The notes beneath the pieces were generated by a model, which saw only the letters and a list, made by a program, of their open reading frames with translations, did no database searches and was not told the origin of the DNA. From Methylobacillus glycogenes JCM 2850 (GTDB taxonomy: Bacteria; Pseudomonadota; Gammaproteobacteria; Burkholderiales; Methylophilaceae), in contig NZ_BAMT01000005.1 of the NCBI RefSeq assembly GCF_000617925.1, positions 124,001-188,000 on the forward strand: DNA of 64,000 nucleotides, given 5' to 3'. Below, in pieces: positions 10,164 through 20,272 of this stretch. Each line of letters opens with the position of its first letter. Within the stretch, counting starts at the first letter, position 1. A program made the translations under genes and the position numbers.

Positions 10164-10849
10164 CTACTGGGCGGAGAAACGGTAGCCAACGCCACGCACG
10201 GTCTGGATAAATTCCTCATGACCAGACTCGGAAAGCGCCCTACGCAAGCGACGGATATGCACGTCCACGGTTCTATCTTCCACAAACACGCGATCACCCC
10301 ATACTTTATCCAGCACCTGGGTGCGGGAATGCACACGCTCGGGATTGGACATGAGGTAGTGCAACAGGCGGAATTCGGTAGGGCCAAGTTCCAGAGTCTT
10401 GCCATTGCCTGATACGCGGTGGGTCATGGGGTCCAGACGCAAACCGCCTGCCTCAATCGGATCATCCGTCATTTGTGGCGCGCGGCGACGCAACACAGCT
10501 TGATGCGCGCATTCAATTCACGGGGGCTGAAAGGCTTGGTGACATAGTCATCCGCACCTACTTCCAGACCGCGTACCTTGTCCGCTTCTTCACTGCGGGC
10601 GGTCAGCATGATGATGGGGATGGTCTTGGTCAATTCGTCACCCTTGAGTTTGCGGGCAAACTCAATACCGCTCATGCCAGGCAACATCCAGTCCAGCAAA
10701 ATCAGGTCGGGCAGGGTTTCGCGAATCAGCATTTGTGCCTGCTCCACGCTCAGGGCGCGAATGGGGTTGTGACCAGCCTGGGTCAGGTTGAGAGCAAGCA
10801 ATTCCTGGATGGCTGGTTCGTCTTCTACAACCAGTATGTTAGCTGGCAT
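10164..10849 (-). CDS. phoB: Phosphate response regulator PhoB (frameshifted in this sequence)
   Basis: The receiver domain (ILVVEDEPAIQELL, phospho-acceptor Asp in LILLDWMLPG, conserved Lys in DDYVTKPF) is joined to an OmpR-type winged-helix domain (LGPTEFRLLHYL, RTVDVHIRRLRRAL, VRGVGYRF). The frame breaks near 10499: adding one G (AAGGCTGTG on the coding strand) restores the usual linker. The start at 10849 has a GAGGAAA ribosome site; a longer reading to 10882 is unlikely. A Pho box just upstream implies autoregulation. Confidence 0.92.
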
Positions 10850-10885
10850 TTGGTATTTCCTCGCTGTTTGAATGTCGAGCAATAT

Positions 10886-10903
10886 ATGACGCTAATATGA
10901 CAG
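10886..10903 (-). promoter_or_regulatory. Pho box upstream of phoB
   Basis: On the minus strand the site reads CTGTCATATTAGCGTCAT. These are two 7-bp direct repeats (CTGTCAT, GCGTCAT) with a 4-bp AT-rich spacer, matching the PhoB consensus. It sits 37-54 bases before the phoB start. Confidence 0.8.
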
Positions 10904-11069
10904 ATTGATGAACTAGATTAAATAGGTTAAGGCATTGCACATTCGGCCAATTTATATGATGATTTGTAACAAAATGTTTCATCGGCTCTGCGCTTGCGTG
11001 GTGGCAAGCTCACAGGCTGGGCTGATGACAAGAAATCACATCAAAAATTAAATCCTCAGGAGAGTATGA

Positions 11070-12683
11070 ATGGCTGGATTCTTTTCCCGGGAACGCATCA
11101 CTGCGGGCCCAGGGTATAACCGTTGGTTAGTACCGCCCGCAGCGCTGGCAGTGCATCTTTCCATAGGCATGGCCTATGGTTTCAGTGTGTTCTGGCTGCC
11201 GTTATCCAAAGCACTAGGCATTAATGAGCCTTTGGCCTGTGCGGATGACGTGGGCTTCTGGATGCGCGCCTTTACTACCACCTGTGATTGGAAGGTCAGC
11301 GATCTGGGCTGGATGTACACCTTGTTCTTCGTGTTTCTGGGTTCTTCCGCGGCAGTGTTTGGCCATTGGCTGGAACATGCCGGGCCGCGCAAGGCGGGGG
11401 CTGTGGCCGCGTGCTGCTGGGGTGGTGGTCTGATGATTTCCGCCATAGGCGTTTATACCCACCAGCTATGGTTGATGTGGCTGGGTTCTGGCGTCATTGG
11501 CGGCATAGGTTTGGGTTTGGGCTATATTTCCCCGGTATCCACCCTGATCAAGTGGTTCCCGGATAAGCGTGGCATGGCCACTGGCATGGCCATCATGGGT
11601 TTTGGTGGTGGTGCCATGATAGGCGCACCGCTGGCCAATAGCCTGATGGGCTACTTTGCCACCGAAACCTCGGTAGGCGTATGGCAGACGTTTGCCACCA
11701 TGGGCGTACTGTATTTTGTGGCTATGATGATAGGTTCTCTGGGTTATCGCGTGCCTGCGCATGGCTGGAAACCCGAGGGCTGGCACCCACCTGCCAAGAC
11801 CACCAAGGCCATGATTACCCCACATCATGTGCATGTGAACCAGGCGCATAAAACGCCGCAGTTCTGGCTGCTGTGGAGTGTGCTCTGCCTTAATGTCAGC
11901 GCGGGTATAGGCGTGATCGGCATGGCCTCACCCATGTTGCAGGAGGTATTTGGTGGTTTGCTGATTGATGTGCCGCTCAAGCTCAGTGAGTTGAGTGGCG
12001 ATCAAAAGCTGCAAGTGGCCGCCATAGGCGCGGGCTTCGCTGGTCTTTTGTCGTTCTTCAATATCCTTGGGCGCATAGGCTGGGCTTCATGCTCGGATTT
12101 CCTGGGCCGCAAGCGCACCTACATCATCTTTTTTGCCCTGGGCTTTGTGCTGTATGTGCTGTCTCCCTGGGCCGGTGATATTGGCAGTGTGGCGCTGTTT
12201 GCTGGCTTGTTCTGCATCATACTCACCATGTATGGCGGTGGCTTCTCTACCATTCCCGCCTACCTCGCGGATATCTTCGGCACTCAGCACGTAGGTGCTA
12301 TTCATGGCCGCTTGCTCACCGCCTGGGCCACTGCCGGGGTGTTGGGGCCAGTGATCGTCAATTATCTGCGCGATTACCAATTGGCTCAGGGCGTCCCTGC
12401 TGATCATGCCTACAACATGATCATGTATGTGCTGGCTGCATTGTTACTGGTGGGTTTGATCTGCAATCTGCTGGTGCGCCCAGTGGCCCAGAAGCATTAC
12501 ATGACCGCGACCGAGCTGGAAGCCGAGAAGAAAATTTCGCATGAGCAATCAAAAGCTGCGGTGAAAACCGCAGTGCATAGCAGCAGCAAGGTATTGACGG
12601 CAGTAGTCTGGGTGGCTGTAGGTATCCCGATTGCCTATGGTATCTGGAACACCTTGCAGAAAGCCGTTATCCTCTTCCACTAA
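11070..12683 (+). CDS. OFA family MFS transporter (oxalate/formate antiporter-like)
   Basis: 537 aa, about 12 membrane helices. OFA-like features are a long segment after helix 1 with charged and Cys residues, GIGLGLGYISPVSTLIKWFPDKRG in the fifth helix region, and the loop FLGRKRTYIIFF between helices 8 and 9. Family members exchange small carboxylates; the substrate here is unknown. The extra C-terminal segment (about 480-537) includes one more hydrophobic helix. AGGAG lies 7 bases before the chosen ATG. Confidence 0.85.
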   Translation: MAGFFSRERITAGPGYNRWLVPPAALAVHLSIGMAYGFSVFWLPLSKALGINEPLACADDVGFWMRAFTTTCDWKVSDLGWMYTLFFVFLGSSAAVFGHWLEHAGPRKAGAVAACCWGGGLMISAIGVYTHQLWLMWLGSGVIGGIGLGLGYISPVSTLIKWFPDKRGMATGMAIMGFGGGAMIGAPLANSLMGYFATETSVGVWQTFATMGVLYFVAMMIGSLGYRVPAHGWKPEGWHPPAKTTKAMITPHHVHVNQAHKTPQFWLLWSVLCLNVSAGIGVIGMASPMLQEVFGGLLIDVPLKLSELSGDQKLQVAAIGAGFAGLLSFFNILGRIGWASCSDFLGRKRTYIIFFALGFVLYVLSPWAGDIGSVALFAGLFCIILTMYGGGFSTIPAYLADIFGTQHVGAIHGRLLTAWATAGVLGPVIVNYLRDYQLAQGVPADHAYNMIMYVLAALLLVGLICNLLVRPVAQKHYMTATELEAEKKISHEQSKAAVKTAVHSSSKVLTAVVWVAVGIPIAYGIWNTLQKAVILFH

Positions 12684-12705
12684 ATTAATCATTGGTGGAG
12701 ATGGA

Positions 12706-13281
12706 ATGGCTGAGCTGTGTCGTTGTGGATGGGCCAGGGGTGAGTTGGATATTGCCTATCATGACAGCGAGTGGGGCGTGCCCCTTCATGACGACCAGCG
12801 GCTATTCGAGTTTCTGATTCTTGAAGGTGCGCAGGCGGGCTTGAGCTGGAGTACCGTGCTGAAAAAGCGTGCGCACTATCGCCAGGTGTTCGATCAGTTC
12901 GAGATTGCCAAGGTGGCGGCATATGATGAAGCCAAAAGCCAGGCCTTGCTGGCCGATCCAGGCATCATACGCAACCGCCTCAAGGTGGCTTCAAGTATCA
13001 TCAATGCCAGGGCCGCGCTGGAAGTGCAGGCGCGCTATGGCAGCCTGAATCAATTTCTCTGGCAATTTGTTGATGGTCAGCCGCAACAGAATCACTGGGC
13101 CAGCTTGGCCCAGGTTCCTGCCAAAACCCCGGTCTCAGACCAAATGTCTAAAGTCTTGAGCAAGCATGGCTTCAAATTTGTCGGTTCTACCATCTGTTAT
13201 GCCTTGATGCAGGCAACTGGCATGGTCAACGATCATGTGCAGGATTGCTTTCGCCATGATGAGGTGCGTGCTCTCGCTTAG
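12706..13281 (+). CDS. tag: DNA-3-methyladenine glycosylase I
   Basis: 191 aa, full length. The N-terminus (CRCGWARGELDIAYHDSEWG) carries the conserved zinc-site Cys and the base-binding residues. ILEGAQAGLSWSTVLKKRA and FKFVGSTICYALMQATGMVNDH are Tag signatures, the latter with a zinc-ligand His. It removes 3-methyladenine from alkylated DNA, starting base excision repair. The start at 12706 is preceded by GGTGGAG; longer readings run into the upstream transporter gene. Confidence 0.93.
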   Translation: MAELCRCGWARGELDIAYHDSEWGVPLHDDQRLFEFLILEGAQAGLSWSTVLKKRAHYRQVFDQFEIAKVAAYDEAKSQALLADPGIIRNRLKVASSIINARAALEVQARYGSLNQFLWQFVDGQPQQNHWASLAQVPAKTPVSDQMSKVLSKHGFKFVGSTICYALMQATGMVNDHVQDCFRHDEVRALA

Positions 13282-13414
13282 GCTGCATGCTCTGGTGAGC
13301 TAACGTGCTAAAATAGCGACATTTCTTCTAGGCATAAACCCTGGACTTTCCATAGCGCAGTCAAGCTGCGAACTTTAAATAGCGCAGGATATTGCGCTTA
13401 GCACGGACATCATC

Positions 13415-13864
13415 ATGAAAAAACTGGCAGTAGATTTAAACGGCAAAGATTTGCGCATAGGCATTGTGCTCTCACGTTTCAACAGCAATATAGGCGAAGG
13501 CTTGCTGCAAGCTTGTGTGGCGCAATTGCACAAGCTGGGCGTGGCAGATGACGACATTACCCTGGCCACAGTACCAGGCGCGCTGGAAACCCCAGCGATT
13601 TTGCTGCAAATGGCCGATAGCGAGCAATTTGATGGTCTGGTTGCCCTGGGTGCAATCATCCGTGGCGAAACCTACCATTTTGAAGTGGTTTCCAATGAAT
13701 CTGCGCGTGGTATTTCCGATGTGCAATTGAGCACAGGCATCCCCGTGGCCAATGCCATTCTCACCACAGAGAACGATGAACAGGCTGAAGCCCGTATCGC
13801 GGTCAAGGGCGCAGAGGCAGCAGACGTAGTGGTTGAGATGATCAACCTGCTGAAGCAGCTATGA
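13415..13864 (+). CDS. ribH: 6,7-dimethyl-8-ribityllumazine synthase
   Basis: 149 aa, full length. Substrate-site motifs are [43 protein letters not shown] and [14 protein letters not shown]. It condenses 5-amino-6-ribitylaminouracil with dihydroxybutanone phosphate in riboflavin synthesis. Its stop overlaps the nusB start (ATGA), the common ribH-nusB arrangement. No FMN riboswitch is visible in the 133-base upstream gap. Confidence 0.95.
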   Translation: MKKLAVDLNGKDLRIGIVLSRFNSNIGEGLLQACVAQLHKLGVADDDITLATVPGALETPAILLQMADSEQFDGLVALGAIIRGETYHFEVVSNESARGISDVQLSTGIPVANAILTTENDEQAEARIAVKGAEAADVVVEMINLLKQL

Positions 13865-14345
13865 GCGACCAGGATAAGCAGGGCGAAGCCCAGGCCAGGC
13901 CCAAGCCAGTTAAAGCTGCACGTAGCCGCCGCAAATCCCGTGAGCTGGTGCTGAAAGGCATTTATCTAGGCCTGATGAACCAGAAAGAGCTGCGCGTGAT
14001 CATGCGTGAGCTTGCCGACGATCCGGATTTTGATAAGGCCGATGATGAGTATTTCCGCCAGTTGCTGGAAGGCGTTGCTGGCAGCATGGATGAGCTCGAT
14101 GCGCGCCTCGCCGGGGCGCTGGATAGACAGGTATCTGAACTCAGCCCGATTGAACATGCCATTCTGTGTATCTCGGCTTATGAGTTGATCCACGACATCA
14201 GCATTCCTTACCGCGTGGCTATCAATGAAGCGTGGAACTTGCCAAATTGTATGGTGGCACCGATGGCCATAAATACGTCAATGGCGTACTGGATAAAATT
14301 GCCGCCGAAGCGCGCCCAGATGAATTCCAGCGCGGCAGGAAATGA
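13861..14345 (+). CDS. nusB: Transcription antitermination factor NusB (frameshifted in this sequence)
   Basis: NusB fold with a basic N-terminus ([18 protein letters not shown]) and core motif [30 protein letters not shown]. The frame breaks near 14232: GAAGCGTGGAAC should be GAAGCGGTGGAAC. Adding the G gives the normal ending [20 protein letters not shown] and a stop at 14345. NusB binds boxA RNA with NusE in rRNA antitermination. It overlaps ribH by 4 bases. Confidence 0.92.
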
Positions 14346-14406
14346 ATCAGGCCGACAGTAATAAGGCAGGCAGTAGCAAGGCAGTCGGACACAATATTGA
14401 CTAGCT

Positions 14407-14442
14407 AAAAAAATAGCCAACCCCAGGGTTGGCTATTTTTTT
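14407..14442. terminator. Bidirectional rho-independent terminator
   Basis: A perfect stem (AATAGCCAAC/GTTGGCTATT) has an A run before and a T run after it, downstream of nusB. Confidence 0.9.
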
Positions 14443-14601
14443 GCTTGCAGATTGAATGCTGCAAGGCTGCAGCGTTGTTAAACTTGTAATCTGCTGCTGG
14501 CTTTGTAAAGATGGCAAGCATGAGTTTAAAACAAGCATAAGCCCCACTAGTGTTGACATAACACCTGTCCAATAAGGATGGGATGGGGTAGGGAGAGGTA
14601 G

Positions 14602-15288
14602 ATGGCAAAGCTGATACTGACGCTGGGAGGTGATTTCCTGGCGGAGTTTCCACTGGATAAAGAACGCCTGGTAATAGGGCGGCGGCCTAGTTGCGATATA
14701 CGCCTGGAGAATCTGGCTATCAGTGGTGAACATGCTGATGTGATTGTGCGCGATGGCGAGGTTTATCTGGAAGATAACCAGAGTACCAACGGTACGCGCG
14801 TCAACGGTGAGGTGGTGACACGCCACAAGCTGGTGGATGGTGACATTATAGGTTTGGGCAGGCATCAACTGGAATTCCGTGAAGAAAACCTGGCCAATGA
14901 ACGCGGTTTCGAAAAAACTATCATGGTCATGCCCAATGCCTTTGTGACCGGCATGCCTGACCGAGGCCATAAGCGCAATGCTGTGCCTAGCCCTGAAGTG
15001 GAAACCCAGCTTGCCAGGGGGCGCATCAAGGTATTAAGCGGCAGCAGCAGTGGGCGTGAGCTGGTGCTGCAAAAGACGCTGACCACATTAGGCAAGACGG
15101 GTGTGCAGGTGGCGGTGATCACCAAACGGCCGCATGGTTATTTTCTTGCCCATGTTGAAGGCGATGGACGGCCCTTGGTCAATGGCACTGCCATAGGGGT
15201 GCAGGCGCAAAAGCTGGCGGATGGAGATGAAGTGGAGTTGGCAGGCGTACGCATGCAGTTCAGCCTGGAGGCTGCAGCAGAGGTTTAG
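14602..15288 (+). CDS. FHA domain protein
   Basis: 228 aa. A classical forkhead-associated domain occupies residues 1-95: IGRRPSCDIRL, SGEHADVIV and the phosphothreonine-contacting NQSTNGTRVNG. After a linker, residues 135-225 look like a second, degenerate FHA fold (LGKTGVQVAVI, GRPLVNGTAIG). FHA modules read phosphothreonine on partner proteins. No kinase is visible nearby; the next gene is a GAF/HD-GYP protein, suggesting a signalling pair. Confidence 0.85.
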   Translation: MAKLILTLGGDFLAEFPLDKERLVIGRRPSCDIRLENLAISGEHADVIVRDGEVYLEDNQSTNGTRVNGEVVTRHKLVDGDIIGLGRHQLEFREENLANERGFEKTIMVMPNAFVTGMPDRGHKRNAVPSPEVETQLARGRIKVLSGSSSGRELVLQKTLTTLGKTGVQVAVITKRPHGYFLAHVEGDGRPLVNGTAIGVQAQKLADGDEVELAGVRMQFSLEAAAEV

Positions 15289-15440
15289 CTTCAATGATTG
15301 GAATTGAAGGTTTGGACTTATGACAGGGGATTGAAGCCTGAGAGTTTTAAGTAAAAGACTTGAAGCAGGAGATTTAAAGCAAGACCTTTGAAGTTCAGTA
15401 GCGCATATTTTCATTCATCGTGTTGGTTGAAGGGCGAGCA

Positions 15441-17081
15441 ATGACGGTAGCGGATGTCACAGACAATGACTTGGTTCAACAACTCGAAGACCTCAATGCC
15501 ATAGGCATCGCCTTGTCAGCAGAGCACGATAGCCAGCGGCTGCTGGAAATGATCGTGATCAGTGCCAAGACCCTTACCCATGCCGATGCAGGGACGCTAT
15601 ATAGCGTTACCGACGATGGCAGGCTCAAGTTTGAGATCATGCGTACCGACTCCCTGAATATTGCCATGGGCGGCACTACGGGTCAGGCAATTCCCTTTGA
15701 GTCTTTGCCCTTGCACCTGCCAGACGGCAAGCCCAACCGCAATATGGTGGCCGCCTACGCCGTGCTGGAAGACGCCACCGTCAATATCGCCGATGCCTAT
15801 CAAGCGCAAGGCTTTGATTTTTCCGGCACCCGCCAGTTTGATGCACGTACCGGATACCGTTCCACATCCTTCCTCACTGTGCCCATGAAAAATCATGAGG
15901 GGCAGATCATAGGCGTATTGCAGCTGATCAACGCCATGGATGAGCATACAGGCAAGATTGTGCCTTTCTCCGAGGCCAATACCCGGTTGGTGGAGTCCTT
16001 GGCCTCGCAGGCGGCGGTGGCGCTGACCAATCATCAATTGATAGATGGCCTCAAGAATCTGTTTGAGGCATTTATCTGTTTGATTGCAGATGCCATTGAT
16101 GCCAAGTCGCCATATATCGGTGGTCACTGCCGACGCGTGCCGGAATTGACCATGATGTTGGCAACCGCGGTCAATCGTGTGCAACATGGCCCTTTGCAGT
16201 CTTTCCAGATGAATGCGAGCGAGATGGATGAGCTGCGCATCGCCGCCTGGTTGCATGATTGCGGCAAGATCACCACGCCCGAATCATTGATGGACAAGGC
16301 CACCAAGCTGTCAGTGATTTATGACCGCATTGCGCTGATAGCCCAGCGCTTTGCCTTGCTGAAGAAGCAAGGGGAATGCCGCATGCTGCGGCAACAGTTG
16401 CAACTGCTACAGGCTGGCAAATCGGCAGAAGCCACGGCCTTACAGTTGGCGCATGAACAATGGGTGAAGATCTTGGATGAAGACTTTGCCTTTCTGCAAG
16501 AGGTCAACAAGGGCTGCGAGCTGATGCCAGCGGAGGATCAGGCCAGAGTACGGCAGATTGCCAATCATGTATTGGAGGATGCGCAAGGGCAGCCCATCCC
16601 CTTCCTGACCGAGGATGAGGTGTATAACCTGCTCATAGAATCCGGCACCTTGAACGCAGAAGAGCGCCAAGTGATTAACCATCACATTGTCATGACCATC
16701 GATATGCTGGAAGCGCTGCCTTACCCCAAGGGTTTGCAGCGCGTGCCTGAATACGCAGGTAGTCATCATGAGCGTATGGATGGCAAGGGTTATCCGCGAG
16801 GATTGACGCGTGAGCAGATTTCCATCCCGGCACGTTTGATGTGCATCGCCGACATTTTTGAGGCACTGACTTCGGGCGATAGGCCGTATAAAAAAGCGAA
16901 AACCCTATCCGAGTCTCTGGAGATTCTCGGGCAGATGAAGCTGGATCAGCATATAGACCCTGATCTCTTTGATATCTTTATTCGCGAGAAAGTCTATCTG
17001 GAATATGCGCAACGCTACTTGTTGCCAGATCAGATGGATCAGGTGGATGAGGCTAAAATACCCGGCTATGTGCCAAGCTGA
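15441..17081 (+). CDS. GAF and HD-GYP domain protein, putative c-di-GMP phosphodiesterase
   Basis: A GAF domain covers about residues 25-195. It is followed by an HD-GYP domain with the HD motif in AWLHDCGKITTPE and the GYP motif in HHERMDGKGYPRG. An insert of roughly 130 residues, predicted helical, separates the two halves. HD-GYP enzymes hydrolyse cyclic-di-GMP; metal-ligand His and Asp residues appear present, so activity is plausible. The ATG at 15441 has GAAGGG just upstream and is preferred over a GTG at 15420. The 3' end overlaps the convergent lpxH by 16 bases. Confidence 0.87.
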   Translation: MTVADVTDNDLVQQLEDLNAIGIALSAEHDSQRLLEMIVISAKTLTHADAGTLYSVTDDGRLKFEIMRTDSLNIAMGGTTGQAIPFESLPLHLPDGKPNRNMVAAYAVLEDATVNIADAYQAQGFDFSGTRQFDARTGYRSTSFLTVPMKNHEGQIIGVLQLINAMDEHTGKIVPFSEANTRLVESLASQAAVALTNHQLIDGLKNLFEAFICLIADAIDAKSPYIGGHCRRVPELTMMLATAVNRVQHGPLQSFQMNASEMDELRIAAWLHDCGKITTPESLMDKATKLSVIYDRIALIAQRFALLKKQGECRMLRQQLQLLQAGKSAEATALQLAHEQWVKILDEDFAFLQEVNKGCELMPAEDQARVRQIANHVLEDAQGQPIPFLTEDEVYNLLIESGTLNAEERQVINHHIVMTIDMLEALPYPKGLQRVPEYAGSHHERMDGKGYPRGLTREQISIPARLMCIADIFEALTSGDRPYKKAKTLSESLEILGQMKLDQHIDPDLFDIFIREKVYLEYAQRYLLPDQMDQVDEAKIPGYVPS

Positions 17082-17823
17082 GGCAGCGCAATATTGCTGA
17101 GCCCTTGCGCGTCCATGCGCAGGCAGCTGCCTTGTTCATACCAGTCACCCAATACCCAGCGTACGCTGTCATGGCTATCCACCTGTAGCTGATGACTATC
17201 TGGCCTATGGGTGTGGCCGTGTATGAGTATCTCTGGGTAGTCATAATCGCGCAGCAACTGTGCCACCGCCTCAGCATTTACATCCATGATGGTCTGCTGT
17301 TTGGTGGATTTTTCTTGCTCGCTACGCTGCCGCAAAGCTTCAATTTGCGCCTTGCGCACGCTTAAATCCTGCTGCAGAAACTGCTGTTGCCAGGCGCTAG
17401 AACGTACTTGCTGGCGGAAGGCTGATAGGCAACATCGTCGGTGCAAAGTACATCGCCATGGCTGAGCAGCACGCGGCGGCCGTATAGCGTGAGCAGGGTG
17501 GGGTCTGGCAGCAATTGCAGGCCCGCGGCAGCGGCAAAATCTTCCCCTATGAGAAAATCGCGATTGCCGTGCATGAAATAGATGCGCGTAGCTTGCGCGG
17601 CAAGTTGGCGCAGGGCTTTAATAATGGTGGCGTGCTGAGCTAAATCATCATCGCCCGCCCAATATTCGAAGAAGTCACCCAGAATATAGAGCGCTTCGGC
17701 CTGGGGCGCGATGGTGTGTAGGAAAGCCAGGAACTGGCTGGTAATGGCGGGGCGGCTACTGCAAAGATGCAGGTCAGAAATGAACAGGCTGTGCGCCGGG
17801 GATTTCTGACCTGCGGACTCCAT
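17066..17823 (-). CDS. lpxH: UDP-2,3-diacylglucosamine diphosphatase LpxH (frameshifted in this sequence)
   Basis: A calcineurin-like phosphoesterase with metal-site motifs [23 protein letters not shown] and, after the frame break, IHGHTHRP. LpxH removes UMP from UDP-diacylglucosamine in lipid A synthesis at the inner membrane. The frame breaks near 17421: one missing G in TATCAGGCCTTC on the coding strand separates the first ~135 codons from the rest. LpxH is essential, so sequence error is likely. It starts 6 bases after the ppiB stop (ATG at 17823, or TTG at 17826). Confidence 0.9.
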
Positions 17824-17829
17824 CAACGC

Positions 17830-18321
17830 TTAGACGATTTCAGCGCGTTCGATGATGACAGGCTCGTTTGGCACATCTTGGTGACCATTCTTGCTGCCAG
17901 TCTTGACCTTGCGGATCTGGTCTACAACTTCAGTACCTGCAGTCACTTTGCCAAATACAGCATAGCCCCAACCTTGTGAGGTAGGTGCGGTGAAGTTGAG
18001 AAAATCATTGTCAGCAACGTTGATAAAGAACTGGCTGCTGGCAGAATCAGGCGCTGGGGTACGCGCCATGGCTAGCGTGTAAGTCTTGTTTTGCAGGCCG
18101 TTGTTAGCTTCGTTCTTGATGGCTGCATTGGTGGGCTTTTGCTGCATATCTGCAGTGAAGCCGCCGCCTTGAATCATGAAACCATCAATCACGCGGTGGA
18201 AAATGGTGTTGTCGTAAAAACCGTCTTTAACATACTGCTCAAAGTTAGCCGCAGTGATAGGGGCTTTTTCAGCGTCCAGTTCAATGGTGATTTCGCCGAA
18301 ATTGGTATGAAGTTTGATCAT
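17830..18321 (-). CDS. ppiB: Cytoplasmic peptidyl-prolyl cis-trans isomerase (cyclophilin)
   Basis: 163 aa, full-length cyclophilin without a signal peptide. Active-site segments are [24 protein letters not shown] and WGYAVFGKV. It accelerates prolyl isomerisation during folding in the cytoplasm. The start overlaps the stop of the upstream exported cyclophilin gene (ATGA), and lpxH follows directly, giving a ppiA-ppiB-lpxH operon. Confidence 0.94.
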   Translation of the reverse strand: MIKLHTNFGEITIELDAEKAPITAANFEQYVKDGFYDNTIFHRVIDGFMIQGGGFTADMQQKPTNAAIKNEANNGLQNKTYTLAMARTPAPDSASSQFFINVADNDFLNFTAPTSQGWGYAVFGKVTAGTEVVDQIRKVKTGSKNGHQDVPNEPVIIERAEIV

Positions 18322-18994
18322 TTCTTTCCTTTGCTTTTTGGTGTGTCTTCAGTCTGTGCGAGCTTGTTGCTCTTTTTATAATCCAGGCGCTCGGCGATAT
18401 TCAGCGGCTGGTCTAGCAAGGCCACTTGCTCAATCACCACTGGCTCAATCGGCACGTTAAGGTGAGCGCCTACTACCTTGGTAGGGCTTTTGCCTATGCG
18501 CTCAACTACGTCAATACCCTTGATCACCTTGCCGAATACACAGTAGCCAATATAGGCAGCCTCAGGCTTGTGGAAGTTGAGGAATTTGTTATCGGCCAGA
18601 TTGATAAAGAACTGTGAAGTGGCCGAGTTGGGGGCAAAAGCGCGTGCATGGCAATAGAGCCATACTCGTTCTTCAGGCCGTTGTTGGATTCATTTTCGAT
18701 AGGCGAGAATGTGGATTTTTCACGCATATCCGCAGTCAGGCCACCGCCTTGCACCATGAATCTATCTACAGTGCGATGGAAGGTGGTGCCGGTGTAATAG
18801 TCGCTGGTCACATACTGAATGAAGTTGGCGACGGTTTTGGGGGCTTTGTCCGGGTACAGCTCGATAATAATGTTGCCGTGGTTGGTGCGAATTTCCAACT
18901 GTGGCGGGTTGAGGTCTGCGGCCTGGCTGATCGGGCTGGAAAGCATAGCGAGCAGCAACAGGGGTAGGCTAAGGGCGCGTAGCATGGTGCGCAT
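18318..18994 (-). CDS. ppiA: Exported peptidyl-prolyl cis-trans isomerase (frameshifted in this sequence)
   Basis: A signal peptide (about residues 1-25, ending SQAA) is followed by a cyclophilin domain with [18 protein letters not shown]. The reading frame breaks near 18647. Restoring one G (ATGGCACGCGC on the coding strand) recovers [20 protein letters not shown] and the C-terminal [13 protein letters not shown] segment. It is probably a periplasmic PPIase. The C-terminus carries a basic tail ending KSKGKK, unusual for PpiA. First gene of the ppiA-ppiB-lpxH cluster. Confidence 0.88.
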
Positions 18995-19019
18995 TGAGAG
19001 GATCCTCCAAAAAGACGGT

Positions 19020-20228
19020 TTAGGCGGGACCTTCGTACATGATTTTCCAGCGTCGATTGTCCCAAACCCAGTACTGCTGTTTTTTCATGCGACTTGCAAG
19101 CACGTCACTTTTGTAATCCTGGTCGAAGCTGACCTGCACCATGGGCGCAGGGCTACTAGGATAACGGAACATGCTGATATTGGATAGGCTGATTTTCACA
19201 TTTGGCTTGCTTGCCTGTATGCGGCGCTTGTCCTGACTCCATCGAGACAAGTCACTATCAGTACTGAAAAAGTCGTCGGCATAATGCGCCAGATAATGCT
19301 CGGTATCCTGCTTTTCCCAATCCTGGCGCCATTGCTCAAGCGCTGCTTGCAATGCCTGATTGCGCTGCTGGGCTTCCTTGGTCGTGATCCAGGTCAGGTT
19401 GTTACTGATAATAAAGGGGGTAGTGCCGCCTTGTAATACCCCGGCCAAAGACTTGAGGTCAGGGTTGGCGATCACCACACAACCATCGCTGGCCTTGGGT
19501 GGGCGGCTGTACATATCGCTGGGGGTGCCGTGTAGCCAAATACCATGGCCCTTCTTGCCTTGTTTTCTATCCAGGGCATTCGGGTAGCTCAAGGGGTAGG
19601 CGGCCTCGCCATAGAAATCCGGCAGCTTGCGCTCCAGCTTCTGCCCGGCCACATACACGCCTAAGGGTGTGCGTTTGTCACCTTCAGAAAACTTGTCGCT
19701 GCCGTTCTTGCCCATGGTGATGTAATAGTCCACCAGATAATGTGGCAGGTTGTCGCGATTTTGGTAAACGTACAGTCTGGATTTGGCGGTATCTACCACC
19801 ACGGCGTAACGCTGGTCTGGCGCCATGCGCCACAGCACGTCAGGGATACGGTCTTCGTGCAATTGCTCCAGGTGGCGCTCTATTCTTACCCTGGCTTCAT
19901 CCTGAAAATCAGCGCGCGCGGCACGGCTTTTATCGTCCTGAATCGGTGATTGCTGGGCAAATGCCATCAATAAATCACCCCGCACCAGATGCGCCAGGCG
20001 GAAATTAGGTACGGCGGCCAGTAATTGATCTATGGTGTTGAGCGCATCACGCAATTTGCCATCATTGATTTCGAGCAAGCCTTGCACCAGCAGGCGTTCT
20101 GCCTGATTGGCGCTAAAAGCGGGCAGGCTGGCCGACATAATGCCGGGTTTCTCGGCGGTGGCGTTCCAGGGTAGCAGACAGCTGCATAGCAGGGCTGTAG
20201 CTAGAAATTTGAAAACAGGTTTGCGCAT
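19020..20228 (-). CDS. L,D-transpeptidase (YkuD) with C-terminal NTF2-like domain
   Basis: 402 aa with a signal peptide (1-25). A YkuD catalytic domain lies at about 140-280, with H233 (IWLHGTP), S247 and nucleophile C250 (ASDGCVV). Such enzymes make 3-3 crosslinks or attach proteins to peptidoglycan. The last ~105 residues (about 295-402) form a SnoaL/NTF2-like domain closely resembling the C-terminus of the next gene upstream (20273-21391). The two genes are probably co-transcribed and act together in the periplasm. Confidence 0.88.
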   Translation of the reverse strand: MRKPVFKFLATALLCSCLLPWNATAEKPGIMSASLPAFSANQAERLLVQGLLEINDGKLRDALNTIDQLLAAVPNFRLAHLVRGDLLMAFAQQSPIQDDKSRAARADFQDEARVRIERHLEQLHEDRIPDVLWRMAPDQRYAVVVDTAKSRLYVYQNRDNLPHYLVDYYITMGKNGSDKFSEGDKRTPLGVYVAGQKLERKLPDFYGEAAYPLSYPNALDRKQGKKGHGIWLHGTPSDMYSRPPKASDGCVVIANPDLKSLAGVLQGGTTPFIISNNLTWITTKEAQQRNQALQAALEQWRQDWEKQDTEHYLAHYADDFFSTDSDLSRWSQDKRRIQASKPNVKISLSNISMFRYPSSPAPMVQVSFDQDYKSDVLASRMKKQQYWVWDNRRWKIMYEGPA

Positions 20229-20272
20229 GCGGTGTAGCGGATAGTTCTAACTGGTAATTTCAACGATTAATG

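Noticed and set aside
13282..13414. FMN riboswitch before ribH
   Set aside because: The gap is only 133 bases and lacks recognisable RFN element segments.
14401..14970. Minus-strand 189-codon ORF
   Set aside because: It covers the nusB terminator and is antisense to the FHA protein.
15597..16256. Minus-strand 219-codon ORF
   Set aside because: It is antisense to the GAF/HD-GYP gene; no independent support.
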